NCBI GenBank assembly: GCA_019359035.1
Contig: JAHHIC010000039.1
Coordinates: 1-64,000, forward strand
Direction of reading: 5' to 3'
DNA length: 64,000 nucleotides
Source: Scytonematopsis contorta HA4267-MV1
Lineage (GTDB): Bacteria; Cyanobacteriota; Cyanobacteriia; Cyanobacteriales; Nostocaceae
The position numbers were made by a program, and so were the translations under genes. Each line of letters begins with the position of its first letter. The stretch's first letter is position 1. This document shows positions 53,555 to 62,183 of this stretch, one piece after another. The notes below the pieces were generated by a model that had not been told where the DNA came from, did not search any database, and worked only from the letters and a program-made list of their open reading frames with translations.

Positions 53555-54199
53555 TTAGCCCATTAGCTGAATATTAGAGAACACAAATTCTTGAGTTGAT
53601 GTTCCACCTTCTACTTCAGTGCTAATCGCACGACGGCAGAGAATAAAGTAATTACCCACTTTTTCCCAACTATCTTCAAAAAGGCTCTTTCCACCCTTTT
53701 GCTCACCAGTTTTTGGGTCATGATAAACTGAATCATAACTATGAGATAAATAACCTTCGCCTGTATCTTGAACACTAAAGGTATTAATAGTTACTACAAC
53801 ACCGTGGATATGGCGATGAACTAGAGAGACTATATTATTTCTAACTTTGTATTTATCTCCAGCTGTTTTACCCGCGATTAAAATTTCTACAGCACCATCT
53901 TTATCGGTTGTACCATAGTTAAAGATATTTTCTCCGTGGGTTTGCTCAAAGGTACGACGGACTCTGTGAACAGCTATTTCCCAAATTTGACTGTTAATTG
54001 CTTGTTTTGCTTCTTCGTCCTCTATCCCAATGACTTCCCCCTTTAGGTTGGGGTTGACTACTATTTTTCCTGTAAAAGTCTTATCATCATATTTGTAAGT
54101 GATATCCGCTGTATAACCGGGGAAATCTTTGTCCCAGGTGTAGCGGTTTTCATAAGCAGCCCGGAAAAGTTCTTGGGCGGAAACTGTTGTTACTGTCAT
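53555..54199 (-). CDS. DUF3386 protein
   Basis: This 214-residue soluble protein matches the cyanobacterial DUF3386 family in length and in segments AQELFRAAYENRYTWDKDFP, GYTADITYKYDDKTFTGKIV and LVHRHIHGVVVTINTFSVQD. Function is unknown. It starts at ATG 54199, with AGGAAGA just upstream on its strand. Confidence 0.8.
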   Translation of the reverse strand: MTVTTVSAQELFRAAYENRYTWDKDFPGYTADITYKYDDKTFTGKIVVNPNLKGEVIGIEDEEAKQAINSQIWEIAVHRVRRTFEQTHGENIFNYGTTDKDGAVEILIAGKTAGDKYKVRNNIVSLVHRHIHGVVVTINTFSVQDTGEGYLSHSYDSVYHDPKTGEQKGGKSLFEDSWEKVGNYFILCRRAISTEVEGGTSTQEFVFSNIQLMG

Positions 54200-54319
54200 G
54201 TACTTCTTCCTATTGCCACTAATTATGTTAGTTTTTGACTTTTGTTTCTATTAGTTAGCATAGAGGTAATAGTCAAGCATCGCATAGTCCCCAACTGGGT
54301 ACACATTAACATAACCACA

Positions 54320-55000
54320 ATGCCAAATTCTCTTCAAACCGTATTTCAGGTGATTGCCCAAGCACGCAGTGAGGATGAACTAAAACTTGCCGTCATGAAC
54401 ACTGTCGGTGAGTATTTTGGTGTGCAGCGTTGGGGAGTATATTTGCTGGATGATTCTCCTGTGGAGGTTGCCGTTCCCAGCGTACCTGAAATATGTATCG
54501 ATAGTAACCCAGTAGGGCGCTATGTGGTAGAACGTCACGCACCAACCCACGAGCAATTAATTTTACCTAGCGAGGATTGGAAACATATTTGTCCCCGTGA
54601 TGACCACGCGCACGTAATGAGTGGTCCGATTGTTTGCGACGGGCGTTTGGTGGGAACACTTAATTTAGCCCGGTCTGATGGCTCCCCAGCATTTGATGCT
54701 AATGATTTAGCTGATTTGAGTGCGTTGTGCTTACATTTGTCGTCAAAAATTGCTACTTTGCGGGCAAGTTCTAAAACATCTAATAAAACATCAAATTCCC
54801 TTTCTTCAAGTCTTTTGACCCCACGTGAGTTGGAAATTGCTGAGTTGGTGGCACAGGGTTTAACGAATGCGGAAATTGGAGAAAAACTCTGGATTACGCA
54901 AAATTCAGTTAAACAGGCTTTGAAGCGGATGTTTAGAAAGTTGGATGTTTCAGCGCGAGCGGAATTGGTGGCAAAGTTACAGGATAAATTACATTTATAG
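54320..55000 (+). CDS. GAF-LuxR transcriptional regulator
   Basis: This 226-residue protein (from MPNSLQTVFQVIAQA) has a GAF-like sensor (about 1-135: VGEYFGVQRWGVYLLDDSPV, MSGPIVCDGRLVGTLNLARS) and a C-terminal LuxR/NarL helix-turn-helix (SLLTPRELEIAELVAQGLTNAEIGEKLWITQNSVKQALKRMF). It lacks a receiver domain, so it probably responds to a ligand. ATG 54320 is chosen; upstream in-frame starts to 54242 give residues unlike the family. It is convergent with the OmpR-type regulator gene. Confidence 0.85.
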   Translation: MPNSLQTVFQVIAQARSEDELKLAVMNTVGEYFGVQRWGVYLLDDSPVEVAVPSVPEICIDSNPVGRYVVERHAPTHEQLILPSEDWKHICPRDDHAHVMSGPIVCDGRLVGTLNLARSDGSPAFDANDLADLSALCLHLSSKIATLRASSKTSNKTSNSLSSSLLTPRELEIAELVAQGLTNAEIGEKLWITQNSVKQALKRMFRKLDVSARAELVAKLQDKLHL

Positions 55001-55017
55001 TGGGCTTTAAATAAGCG

Positions 55018-55095
55018 AAATTACAATTGGGTAAATATACAATCGGGTAAATATACAATTGGTCAAATTACATTGGGCAAATTACAATTGGGCGG
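55018..55095. repeat. Tandem repeat of about 16 bp (AAATTACAATTGGGTA)
   Basis: Five imperfect copies of AAATTACAATTGGG(T/C) follow the LuxR gene; then a GGGCGGGGCAAG...CCCACCCCAC segment (55090-55116) related to the L/R repeats at 10782. Confidence 0.7.
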
Positions 55096-55136
55096 GGCAA
55101 GAGAAAGCCCACCCCACAAGAGGTGTTTCATGGGAG

Positions 55137-55823
55137 TTATTCTCTTAGTGCATACCCCACACCACGCACTGTATGAATCAATCTTTTATCATCATTTTCT
55201 TCCAATTTCAGCCGCAAATAACGAATGTAAACCTCAATAATATTGGAATCACCCATAAAGTCGTAGCCCCACACTTTCTCTAATATTTGTTCTCTGGTAA
55301 ATACCTGACGAGGATGACCTAAAAGATATTCCAATAAATCAAACTCTTTTGCTGTTAAATCAATTACCCGTTTACCACGAAATACTTCACGAGTGCGACG
55401 ATTTAAACTTAAGTCCTCAAACTGCAACAAATCTTCATCTGTTTCTTGTGTGCGACGCAGATGAGCGCGGATTCTGGCTAATAATTCTTCTATACTAAAT
55501 GGTTTAACCACATAATCATCCGCACCCGCATCTAATCCAGCTACCCGGTCACTGACTTCATCTTTGGCTGTTAACAAAATTACTGGTATTTTGTTTCCTG
55601 TTGCACGCAAGCGACGGCAAAGTTCTACACCTGTTAACCCTGGCAACATCCAATCCAGAATTGCTAAATCTGGTGATGACTCCCGTGCTAATGTCAACCC
55701 AGTCATACCATCATGGGCAACACTGACCTTGTAACCTTCGCTACTCAGTTCCAATTCTACAAATCGCGCTAACTTAATTTCGTCTTCAACTAAAAGGATA
55801 TGTGCGGTCATATTATTCATCAT
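55137..55823 (-). CDS. OmpR-family response regulator
   Basis: This 228-residue protein has a receiver domain with phospho-acceptor Asp57 in AILDWMLPG, Thr in LLTAKD and Lys in VVKPFS, then a winged-helix OmpR/PhoB DNA-binding domain (TAKEFDLLEYLLGHPRQVFT ... VYIRYLRLKLEENDDKRLIH). ATG 55811 (MTAHILLVEDE) is a possible alternative start. Its kinase is not adjacent; the orphan kinase at 5574 is one candidate only by being in the same window. Confidence 0.93.
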   Translation of the reverse strand: MMNNMTAHILLVEDEIKLARFVELELSSEGYKVSVAHDGMTGLTLARESSPDLAILDWMLPGLTGVELCRRLRATGNKIPVILLTAKDEVSDRVAGLDAGADDYVVKPFSIEELLARIRAHLRRTQETDEDLLQFEDLSLNRRTREVFRGKRVIDLTAKEFDLLEYLLGHPRQVFTREQILEKVWGYDFMGDSNIIEVYIRYLRLKLEENDDKRLIHTVRGVGYALRE

Positions 55824-56030
55824 ATCTTCTTATAGTACATTGATTACTTAAAGAAATATACTGACAAAATAATAACAAAGGAACCTATTGGGGAGAAGCA
55901 TCTTCTTGAGTTCAACCATTGGCTAATTTGTAAAAAACTATGACATAAAAATTCCTCGCGCTTACGATTTTAGGAAGTCACCGTTTGAGCAGGTTGTCTA
56001 CAATGTCTCTAATAAGACAAGAAAAATCAT

Positions 56031-57741
56031 ATGCTACCTACCGTATTTACAACCTGCGTTCCTAGAGAAGAAATATTAGCGGGGGAATTGTCCCTAGATT
56101 TGTTTGCCGCAAAATTGCGGTTAGTGGTTGAAGGAAAAGCACCCCATGTTTACCAAGACTCAGCCACTTTTTTTGCTAACACTTTTGCCACTGATGGTTT
56201 AAAAAGCTTGATAGCAGAAGTGTTTGGGCGTTTGGTCGGTGTATCTGTTGGTTCTCCAATTATTCGGCTGGAAACCAGTTTTGGCGGTGGTAAGACTCAC
56301 GATGAAATTGCTTTGTGGCATATAGCCAAAAATGGACGAGAAATACCAGGGTTAGAACGTTTCGTTAACCTCAATTTTATTCCTGACCGTCCAATTCAGG
56401 TTGCTGCTATTGCTTGTCAAGATTTAGACCCAGTTAACGGCGTTTATCACTGTGATACGGGTATTACCACTTACACTCTTTGGGGCGAAATTGCTTACCA
56501 AATCGGTGGTGTTGCTGGTTATAGCTTGCTTAAAGGTTCCGACGAACAGCGCGTTAGTCCTGGTACTGTTGTTTTAGAAAGGATAATTCAAAACGAACCG
56601 ACTGTGATTATCCTCGATGAAATTGCCAGACACCTACGGGCTGCAAAAGCGACAAAGGTGGCAAATAGTAATTTAGCCGAACAGGTTGTGGCTTTCTTAT
56701 TTTCCTTAATGGACTTGGCTGCGGCTTGCAATAACTTAGTATTTGTCTATACCCTGGCATCTTCTAGCGATAGTTTTGGCGAAGAAACTACCGATATTCG
56801 CGAAGCAATTTCAGCATCGGCAAGGCAAGAGAGGGTTTTGAAGCCAAGTACAGATATTGAAATTTACAATATAGTTAAGCAAAGATTGTTTAGCAGTATT
56901 GATGCAAGTGCAGCCGAAAATGCAGCAAAAGAATATTTACAAACATATAAAGCAAGTCGCATTAATTTACCTGACGGTTGTAAAGATTCACGCTATGCAG
57001 AAAGTATTGCAGCGAGTTACCCATTTCATCCCGAATTATTTAACTTACTAACGAAAAAAATTGCTTCCATTCCCAATTTCCAACGTACCAGGGGTGCTTT
57101 GCGGTTATTTGCTAGAGTTATTCGTAATTTATGGCAAGATACTAAAACCTGGATACCATTAATTCATCCGCATCATATTCCCCTTGGTATCGAAGAAGAA
57201 GTGACGAGCGATTTAACATCACGTTTGGAACGTCCGTTAATGCGAATACCGATTGTTGCGGATATTTATAATCCTGATGGTCGAGAAGCACACGCACAAT
57301 TGCAAGATGGGGAATGGACTGCAGCAGGTAAACCACCTTTTTCTACTTGGGTAGCGCGCACGATATTTTTACACTCGATAAATCAAGGTATAGTAGCAGG
57401 TATTCGTCGTGCTGAGTTGAATTTATCTCTACTGACACCGGGGTTAGAAATTGGTTTTGTCGATACTTACTTTACAAATCGACCAAACAGCGACAATTAG
57501 TGCTGGAGAACAGTTTGTTAGATTAGAATACCAAGGTGCTATCAGAGGTTTTCAAAGTTTTCAAGGTGCTGTTAACAGCTTATTAAACAGCCCAGATGCA
57601 AAAGCGGACGTTTCTCTCAAACTGGAATTTAAATTTTCGTCACCAGCACAGCCAGATGGCACAGAAATCGCTACTATCAAAAATGCGCTTAATCGTAATC
57701 CGGTTGAGAGGCTGAACTTGACAGCGAAAGTAACTTATTGA
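56031..57741 (+). pseudogene. DUF499-type ATPase, internally deleted and frameshifted
   Basis: Frame 1 (56031-57500, 489 residues) is the N-terminal AAA-like half: EEILAGELSLDLFAAKL, Walker A in ETSFGGGKTHDEIALWH (Lys88), Walker B in TVIILDEIARHLRA, and RTRGALRLFARVIRNLW. It ends abnormally in TNRPNSDN. The C-terminal end (SAGEQFVRLEYQGAIRGFQS to LNLTAKVTY) continues in another frame, about 57470-57741. Intact DUF499 proteins are about 1,000 residues, so several hundred residues are missing at the join. DUF499 genes usually belong to defence operons with a DUF1156 DNA methyltransferase and a helicase or nuclease; those are absent here. Confidence 0.78.
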
Positions 57742-57743
57742 AC

Positions 57744-58172
57744 ATGCAAGAGTTCCAACTGCGGGTAGTTCCTACGGACAACAACAACTTTGCCCTGGAA
57801 TTATACCAGTGTGCGTATAAAAAAGCTGGAGAAAAAAAGCGTCCTTCTGCTAAGAAAATTGGACGTTTAAAGGGTAATGCTTTGGTGCAAGTAAGACAGG
57901 CGATTTATGAGTGTTTGAAGGCGAATAATTATGACCCGAAAACATTAAGTTATAATCGCCAAAGTCCTTATATGTTAGACGAGGAATCGGGGACAAATTT
58001 GGCGCTGTTATTTCAGACTTTGCAACCCCTTTCTAAACCCGAACGTATTGCTAATATTGCGAAGGGAATTATTGCGATGAGTAATGAAGAGTCGCATTAT
58101 TGGTTTGCGAAGATTAGCAACGGAAAACGCAGTCAGGCTTTAAAGGCTATTAGGGTGTTGTTGGGTGATTAA
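57744..58172 (+). CDS. Small partner gene of the DUF499 system (DUF7680-like)
   Basis: This 142-residue basic protein (from MQEFQLRVVPTDNNNFALEL) lies two bases after the DUF499 frame. The segment KRPSAKKIGRLKGNALVQVR and the helical end resemble the small protein that commonly follows DUF499 genes, which I associate with DUF7680 from memory. Its function is unknown. It appears intact although its partner is broken. ATG 57744 is used; TTG 57738 would overlap the previous stop. Confidence 0.6.
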   Translation: MQEFQLRVVPTDNNNFALELYQCAYKKAGEKKRPSAKKIGRLKGNALVQVRQAIYECLKANNYDPKTLSYNRQSPYMLDEESGTNLALLFQTLQPLSKPERIANIAKGIIAMSNEESHYWFAKISNGKRSQALKAIRVLLGD

Positions 58173-58205
58173 TTTTAGCTTTATTATTTCCCTAATGTTA
58201 AGCCA

Positions 58206-58586
58206 GTGGGATGTCAACCAATTGTGGACGAGATTATTCAAGAGCTTCAGCAAATTGCCAGTAATTACTCTGTATTCCAATGTGTTAAATGTGCTGATGC
58301 AATTCAAGGCTTTCTTATGAGTCAAGGTATACCAGGAAAACGAATAAAATTGGATTTGGGATTTAGGGATTTACCTTGGTCAGTTATTTATGACCAGAAA
58401 CGAAACCTACAAATTGCTACTAATGGTCTTCACGAGGGTATAATTATTGTGGTTGACGGTGAAGAAATTGTATTTGATAATATTGACCATGCAGGAGTTG
58501 ATAAGGCGCAGTGGCTTAGAAATCTCACTTCTCCTACAATAGAGCTAGGACGTGGCAATTTTGAAATAACGGAACAAGACTTTTAA
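58206..58586 (+). CDS. Papain-fold toxin (Tox-PL-2-like)
   Basis: This 126-residue protein shows a papain-like triad pattern: Cys26/Cys29 in FQCVKCADAIQGFLMSQGIP, His76 in NGLHEGIIIVV and Asp91/94 in VFDNIDHAG. This layout is that of papain-fold toxin domain proteins of polymorphic toxin systems. No secretion or delivery domain is present, so it is an orphan cassette or a toxin module cut off from its carrier. The GTG start at 58206 is uncertain; another GTG lies at residue 7. The next gene is its likely immunity partner, whose ribosome site overlaps this stop codon. Confidence 0.72.
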   Translation: MGCQPIVDEIIQELQQIASNYSVFQCVKCADAIQGFLMSQGIPGKRIKLDLGFRDLPWSVIYDQKRNLQIATNGLHEGIIIVVDGEEIVFDNIDHAGVDKAQWLRNLTSPTIELGRGNFEITEQDF

Positions 58587-58596
58587 GGAGGGTCAG

Positions 58597-58950
58597 ATGC
58601 ACGACCTCTACACGCTAATCGATAAAATCCAGAAAGCTCCTTCCATGTATTTGGGTAGAGCCTCTATTATTTGCCTTCAGGCTTTTTTGTCTGGATACAG
58701 TGTTGCTCAATACGAACTTAGTGCTACCCAAACTTCACAAAATAAAGATTTTCAAGAGTTTCCAGAATGGGTAAAGCAAAAATTTAATATTCAAACAAGT
58801 CAATCTTGGGCAAATATTTTGCTTTTCCATGCGGAAGATGAGCAGAAAGCTCTCGATTTATTCTTTAAAGTTTTTGAAGAATTTCGCAATCGACACAGTT
58901 ATGTTTCGGTTACTGTAGATTCTGCAAAACCGCAAACTATAGCATCTTAA
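58597..58950 (+). CDS. Probable immunity protein for the papain-fold toxin
   Basis: This 117-residue protein opens with MHDLYTLIDKIQKAPSMYLG, RASIICLQAFLSGYSVAQYE, a pattern I know from small immunity proteins next to polymorphic toxins. It is preceded by a strong AAGGAGG (58585-58591) overlapping the toxin's TAA, giving coupled translation and immunity in excess. The family name is not certain. It ends in a nonspecific tail (SAKPQTIAS). Confidence 0.65.
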   Translation: MHDLYTLIDKIQKAPSMYLGRASIICLQAFLSGYSVAQYELSATQTSQNKDFQEFPEWVKQKFNIQTSQSWANILLFHAEDEQKALDLFFKVFEEFRNRHSYVSVTVDSAKPQTIAS

Positions 58951-59022
58951 AAACTGAGACTTGATAAACCACATCAATCCTATAAAAATGGATGTATGAA
59001 ATTCTCTTAGAAGATTAAAAGG

Positions 59023-59116
59023 AAAAACCCAGCTTTTGGGCTGGGATTGTTATCAGGGTGCATCTACCTCCTAATAATCCACCTTGCTGATTAGGGTATC
59101 CGGGAGGTTTTTAATA
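59023..59116. terminator. Hairpins downstream of the toxin-immunity pair
   Basis: CCCAGC-TTTTGG-GCTGGG (about 59030-59047) followed by a second structure ending GGGAGGTTTTT (59108-59118), paired with ACCTCC at 59065. The second has a T run and may end the toxin-immunity transcript. Confidence 0.45.
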
Positions 59117-59193
59117 TTCACTTGCTTATTGTTGATAGGGAAGATAACTGAGTTTTCTACGTATTTTCACCATTATTAGCCGTTGTTCTATGA

Positions 59194-60084
59194 TTAGCCG
59201 CTATTGTCCGAAAGCCATTTTTTCAGGTCGCTAAGGCTCGAAAAATCGAGTAGCGCTTCTCCCAAAGCTTCCAGTCGCTCTATAGATAAATTTTCAACTC
59301 TCTGAAGTTCTGCATCTGGTAGTTGTCCCACCCGTCGATTTAGTAGACGAACTACCAAGGAACGCTCTGCTCTTTCTCCCCAACTTGTAACAATTTCCAT
59401 AACTCCCCCTTTCTGTGGTTCTTCAAGTTTACCAATTTCTTCTTCAAACCTCTGTTCTTCCTGGCTGTTTAAACGCAAATAGGTATCCACGAATCCAGAG
59501 ATTAAGCGCGTTTTTGCCGGATTTAACCGTAATGTTGTCAATAGCCTTAAACACTCAGCTTTGACTATAGGTCGTTCTTCTGGTGAGAACTGCATCTTTG
59601 CCATTAAGGCTGCTGCTACAGGATTCTGTTGTTTGATAAAATCTCGCCAGTTTAAACGGTTAAGTTGAATTGATGCAAAGTTAAATTCCAAAACTTTTAA
59701 ATCAGGAAAATCGACTTGATGGCTGTGAGGTTCTTCGCGTTTTGGTTCATCAAATGAAAATACAACGATAGGATAGACAGGCTTTAAATATTTTTGATAA
59801 AGCCTTGCAAAATAGAAGAATATGCGACGGGCTAATTCTGCTTCTGTATATGACTGAGCTTCGATGTGAATCAAAAAGCCTTTCGTTTGACCGGCTTGAT
59901 TCACTTCTGCTAGTAAATCAATAATTTTGTCTTCACCCGAAGTCAAGTCAGCAAAATATTCTTGTGGAAGAAAGCGTATGGATTCTTTATCAATTGTACT
60001 TGCTACTTGAGGAAGAAATAATTCGAGAAACTCGATAAAAAATGTCGAAATCAGTTCCTTAAATAAGCGGTCGTGGTCGGTCAT
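59194..60084 (-). CDS. Rpn-family nuclease / putative transposase with DUF4351 tail
   Basis: This 296-residue paralogue of the protein at 32872 has TDHDRLFKELISTFFIEFLE, LLAEVNQAGQTKGFLIHIEAQ with Glu-x-Gln, RRIFFYFARLYQKYLKPVYP, LNRLNWRDFIKQQNPVAAAL and a DUF4351-like end (VVRLLNRRVGQLPDAELQRV...LGEALLDFSSLSDLKKWL). It lacks the Glu-Gly-Arg tandem repeat of the other copy. The two diverge well beyond recent duplication. Confidence 0.88.
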   Translation of the reverse strand: MTDHDRLFKELISTFFIEFLELFLPQVASTIDKESIRFLPQEYFADLTSGEDKIIDLLAEVNQAGQTKGFLIHIEAQSYTEAELARRIFFYFARLYQKYLKPVYPIVVFSFDEPKREEPHSHQVDFPDLKVLEFNFASIQLNRLNWRDFIKQQNPVAAALMAKMQFSPEERPIVKAECLRLLTTLRLNPAKTRLISGFVDTYLRLNSQEEQRFEEEIGKLEEPQKGGVMEIVTSWGERAERSLVVRLLNRRVGQLPDAELQRVENLSIERLEALGEALLDFSSLSDLKKWLSDNSG

Positions 60085-60128
60085 TGAATTAATATTTAGC
60101 TGAGATAAAAAGCCTATATCGTTCTATG

Positions 60129-60266
60129 ATGGTTTTTGCATTCGACAAGGAAGACGGTATCTATCACCCCTTCCTCGACGACTGCGTTCGCTGTTGCTAC
60201 GTACTCCCCAAAAGTAAGCTTTCGGAAAACGAACTACTCAAGTTCTTTTTAGTGCGAACCAAGTAA
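60129..60266 (+). CDS. Short frame of uncertain reality (45 aa)
   Basis: ATG 60129 opens MVFAFDKEDGIYHPFLDDCV followed by RCCYVLPKSKLSENELLKFF. The composition is protein-like, with paired Cys, but no ribosome site is evident and I do not recognise it. It overlaps the antitoxin-like frame that follows in another phase and may be part of the same decayed locus. Confidence 0.25.
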   Translation: MVFAFDKEDGIYHPFLDDCVRCCYVLPKSKLSENELLKFFLVRTK

Positions 60267-60655
60267 TCGATATTTCGGCGGATAGGCAGCAAATTGAGCG
60301 ATTCCGTCAGTTTCATTGCAATTTTGGAGAGTTGGCTCGACAGTTAAATCGCGTTCCCAAACCTTACTCGACGGAACCCCTATATAAGGTATTTAAACCT
60401 ACTCCGGCAGCGGCTAAGTGGATGGCAACACAAGAACGTGCCCGATTAGGAATCCCTATTTCCAGCCCTATTAGAGATATGTTGACAATTGAATTTGAAA
60501 TTACTTCATCCCCAAATAGCGAAGATAAACAAGTATTAACTCAAGAGTCACGACTAGCAAAACTTAATCAATTGTTTGGTGCGTGGAAAGACCAGCCATA
60601 ATTAATAGAAATATTTGCAGAAATTGATAAAGAGCGTCATAAAGATTTCAACTGA
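60218..60655 (+). pseudogene. Antitoxin-like gene with premature stop
   Basis: The frame is open from 60218 (no ATG; TTG 60332 is the first usable start) and encodes IERFRQFHCNFGELARQLNR ... ESRLAKLNQLFGAWKDQP, then TAA at 60599-60601. Translation past this stop gives LIEIFAEIDKERHKDFN and TGA at 60653-60655. WKDQP-x-L..IFAEIDKERH is, from memory, the usual end of a cyanobacterial antitoxin-type protein, so the TAA looks like a nonsense mutation. The front also lacks a proper start. No toxin follows on this strand. Confidence 0.6.
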
Positions 60656-60677
60656 CGAAATTAAAATATCACTCTTC

Positions 60678-60968
60678 TTATGGAAACAATGAATTTAAAT
60701 CTCGTTGTCCGCTAACAACACGTACAATTGTGATATCGTTGTCTATTACTTGATACAAAATAATATGACCATCAACTGGAATTCCTCGTAAAAAGGGAGC
60801 GAGGTATGCGTAACTACGACCCATACTTGGAAAATTGATAAGATTTTTACATTTTTTTTCAAATTCTTTAATAAATCTTTCCCCAGCTTCAACGTTAATA
60901 CTTGCAAAGTAATCAATAATCTCTGCCAAGTCTTGACTTGCTGTTTGAGAAATTGTGGAGCGGCTCAT
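60678..60968 (-). CDS. ParE/RelE-family toxin
   Basis: This 96-residue protein has the ParE pattern: SQTASQDLAEIIDYFASINVEAGERFIKEF near the start, FPSMGRSYAYLAPFLRGIPV in the middle and IVRVVSGQRDLNSLF at the end. ParE toxins inhibit DNA gyrase; RelE relatives cut mRNA. Its start overlaps the antitoxin stop by four bases, ensuring coupled translation. Confidence 0.88.
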   Translation of the reverse strand: MSRSTISQTASQDLAEIIDYFASINVEAGERFIKEFEKKCKNLINFPSMGRSYAYLAPFLRGIPVDGHIILYQVIDNDITIVRVVSGQRDLNSLFP

Positions 60969-61246
60969 GCTTGGTTCTCACGTTTTTGACGTAGTTTTTC
61001 TTTAAGTTGATTAATAACAACTTCCGTATCTAGAACCTCACCTCGCTCAATTTCCTTGAGACCAACTTCTACTTTTTTCCGAGTATCCTCCAACCAGAGG
61101 GTATATTGCGACTCCTGTTCTTCCAACAGTTGGAACGCAGCAGCAATTACTTGTTCTACGTCCGTATATCTTCCACTTTGGATTTTCGATAGAACAAATT
61201 GCTCATGTTCTGGACTAAGCGATATACTCATTTTTCTTGCGTGCAT
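60965..61246 (-). CDS. ParD-type antitoxin
   Basis: This 93-residue ribbon-helix-helix protein has MSISLSPEHEQFVLSKIQSG, RYTDVEQVIAAAFQLLEEQE and an acidic-basic C-terminal tail. It should neutralise the adjacent ParE toxin and autoregulate the operon. ATG 61231 (MSISLSPEH) may be the true start rather than 61246. It is the upstream gene of the toxin pair. Confidence 0.88.
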   Translation of the reverse strand: MHARKMSISLSPEHEQFVLSKIQSGRYTDVEQVIAAAFQLLEEQESQYTLWLEDTRKKVEVGLKEIERGEVLDTEVVINQLKEKLRQKRENQA

Positions 61247-61418
61247 TTTTATTATCGACTTTTTACTAGTTTAGCAATTCCGTAACTTTTTCACCCAAAG
61301 GTCAGACTCTAAGCACTACGCTCAGTCATTGTGAACGGGTCTTGTTTAACCTCTGCTAGAGAAATATTGATGCAAATCGAAATTTTCAACCTCTCACAGA
61401 AGTACAGAAGATGTTTTA

Positions 61419-61760
61419 ATGTCGGATTTTGAACAAGTAATAAACGCACCTCCCTTACGTTTATCAATAGAAGAAATGACTGTAATGGATTTGTCAGCAG
61501 ATATAGCATCCATTCAAAAACCAATAATAAGCGCACCATTCACACCCTTAAGTATTGAGCATTTATTTACTACCTCCGCAATTTTTCAAAGCATGGGTAT
61601 TATTTTCTCCCGTGCTGGGGATAAAATTTGGCAACTGACTTATAAAGGACAAAGCTACAACGTTACATTTTATCCCGAAGTATTCGATGAGATGCCTTCA
61701 TTACGGTTAATGAATTTTGGGGATGCTTTGTTTGAAAAACTTTTACAAGCAGTGGGGTAA
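61419..61760 (+). pseudogene. C-terminal fragment, possibly of a defence helicase
   Basis: A 113-residue frame without a good start context. The end QSYNVTFYPEVFDEMPSLRL, MNFGDALFEKLLQAV resembles, from memory, the terminal segment of large SNF2/DEAD-type helicases found in defence operons with DUF499-like genes. No helicase motifs remain. It could equally be a small independent gene. It is in the same decay island as the broken DUF499 gene. Confidence 0.4.
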
Positions 61761-61839
61761 TTGCTCGCGTGTGAGGCTGTTTTAGAAGTATTTCTTCATA
61801 ATCCCTGTTCCCTGTTAAGAGTTCCCTAATTTCAAATTG

Positions 61840-62073
61840 TTAGTTTAGCATAACAAGTACTGAATAACCACTATTTTGACGTTGTTCCTGTTTCTTGAAA
61901 TTAGCAAAAAACTGCTCGTTAATTCCTATTTTTTCTGTGGCATTTTGACGGATTTAATTCAACCAATTTTGACCATTTTCTGGGTTAAATTGATTCACTA
62001 AATTACCAATTGTTTCCCAGTCAGCAGTTTCTCCTTTCTGTAATTTTTGGTAAGCTTTTTCCACCAAATAATG
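61840..62073 (-). pseudogene. Fragment of an unidentified gene with in-frame stop
   Basis: On the reverse strand the frame reads LVEKAYQKLQKGETADWETI, GNLVNQFNPENGQNWLN, then TAA, then IRQNATEKIGINEQFFANFK and a tail ending VMLN and TAA at 61840-61842. The two halves are in the same frame and look like one protein with a nonsense codon. There is no start: a TGA lies just upstream. Family not recognised. Confidence 0.45.
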
Positions 62074-62183
62074 TCAATGACCTAACAATGGTTTTTGGGT
62101 TTTCACAAGCAATCGAGTGAATCGACTTTGTTTTTAGTGTGATTTCCGCACGAAAGTTTTATTTTCGCACGGAAATGTGATTT

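Noticed and set aside
60129-60266. Fusion of the 45-residue frame with the antitoxin-like frame by one frameshift
   Set aside because: The two frames overlap by about 50 bases, and neither extends clearly into the other by recognisable homology, so a single-gene model is not supported.
61309-61539. 76-residue reverse-strand frame near the helicase-like fragment
   Set aside because: It overlaps the forward frame at 61419 and has Leu/Val-rich composition without a start signal.
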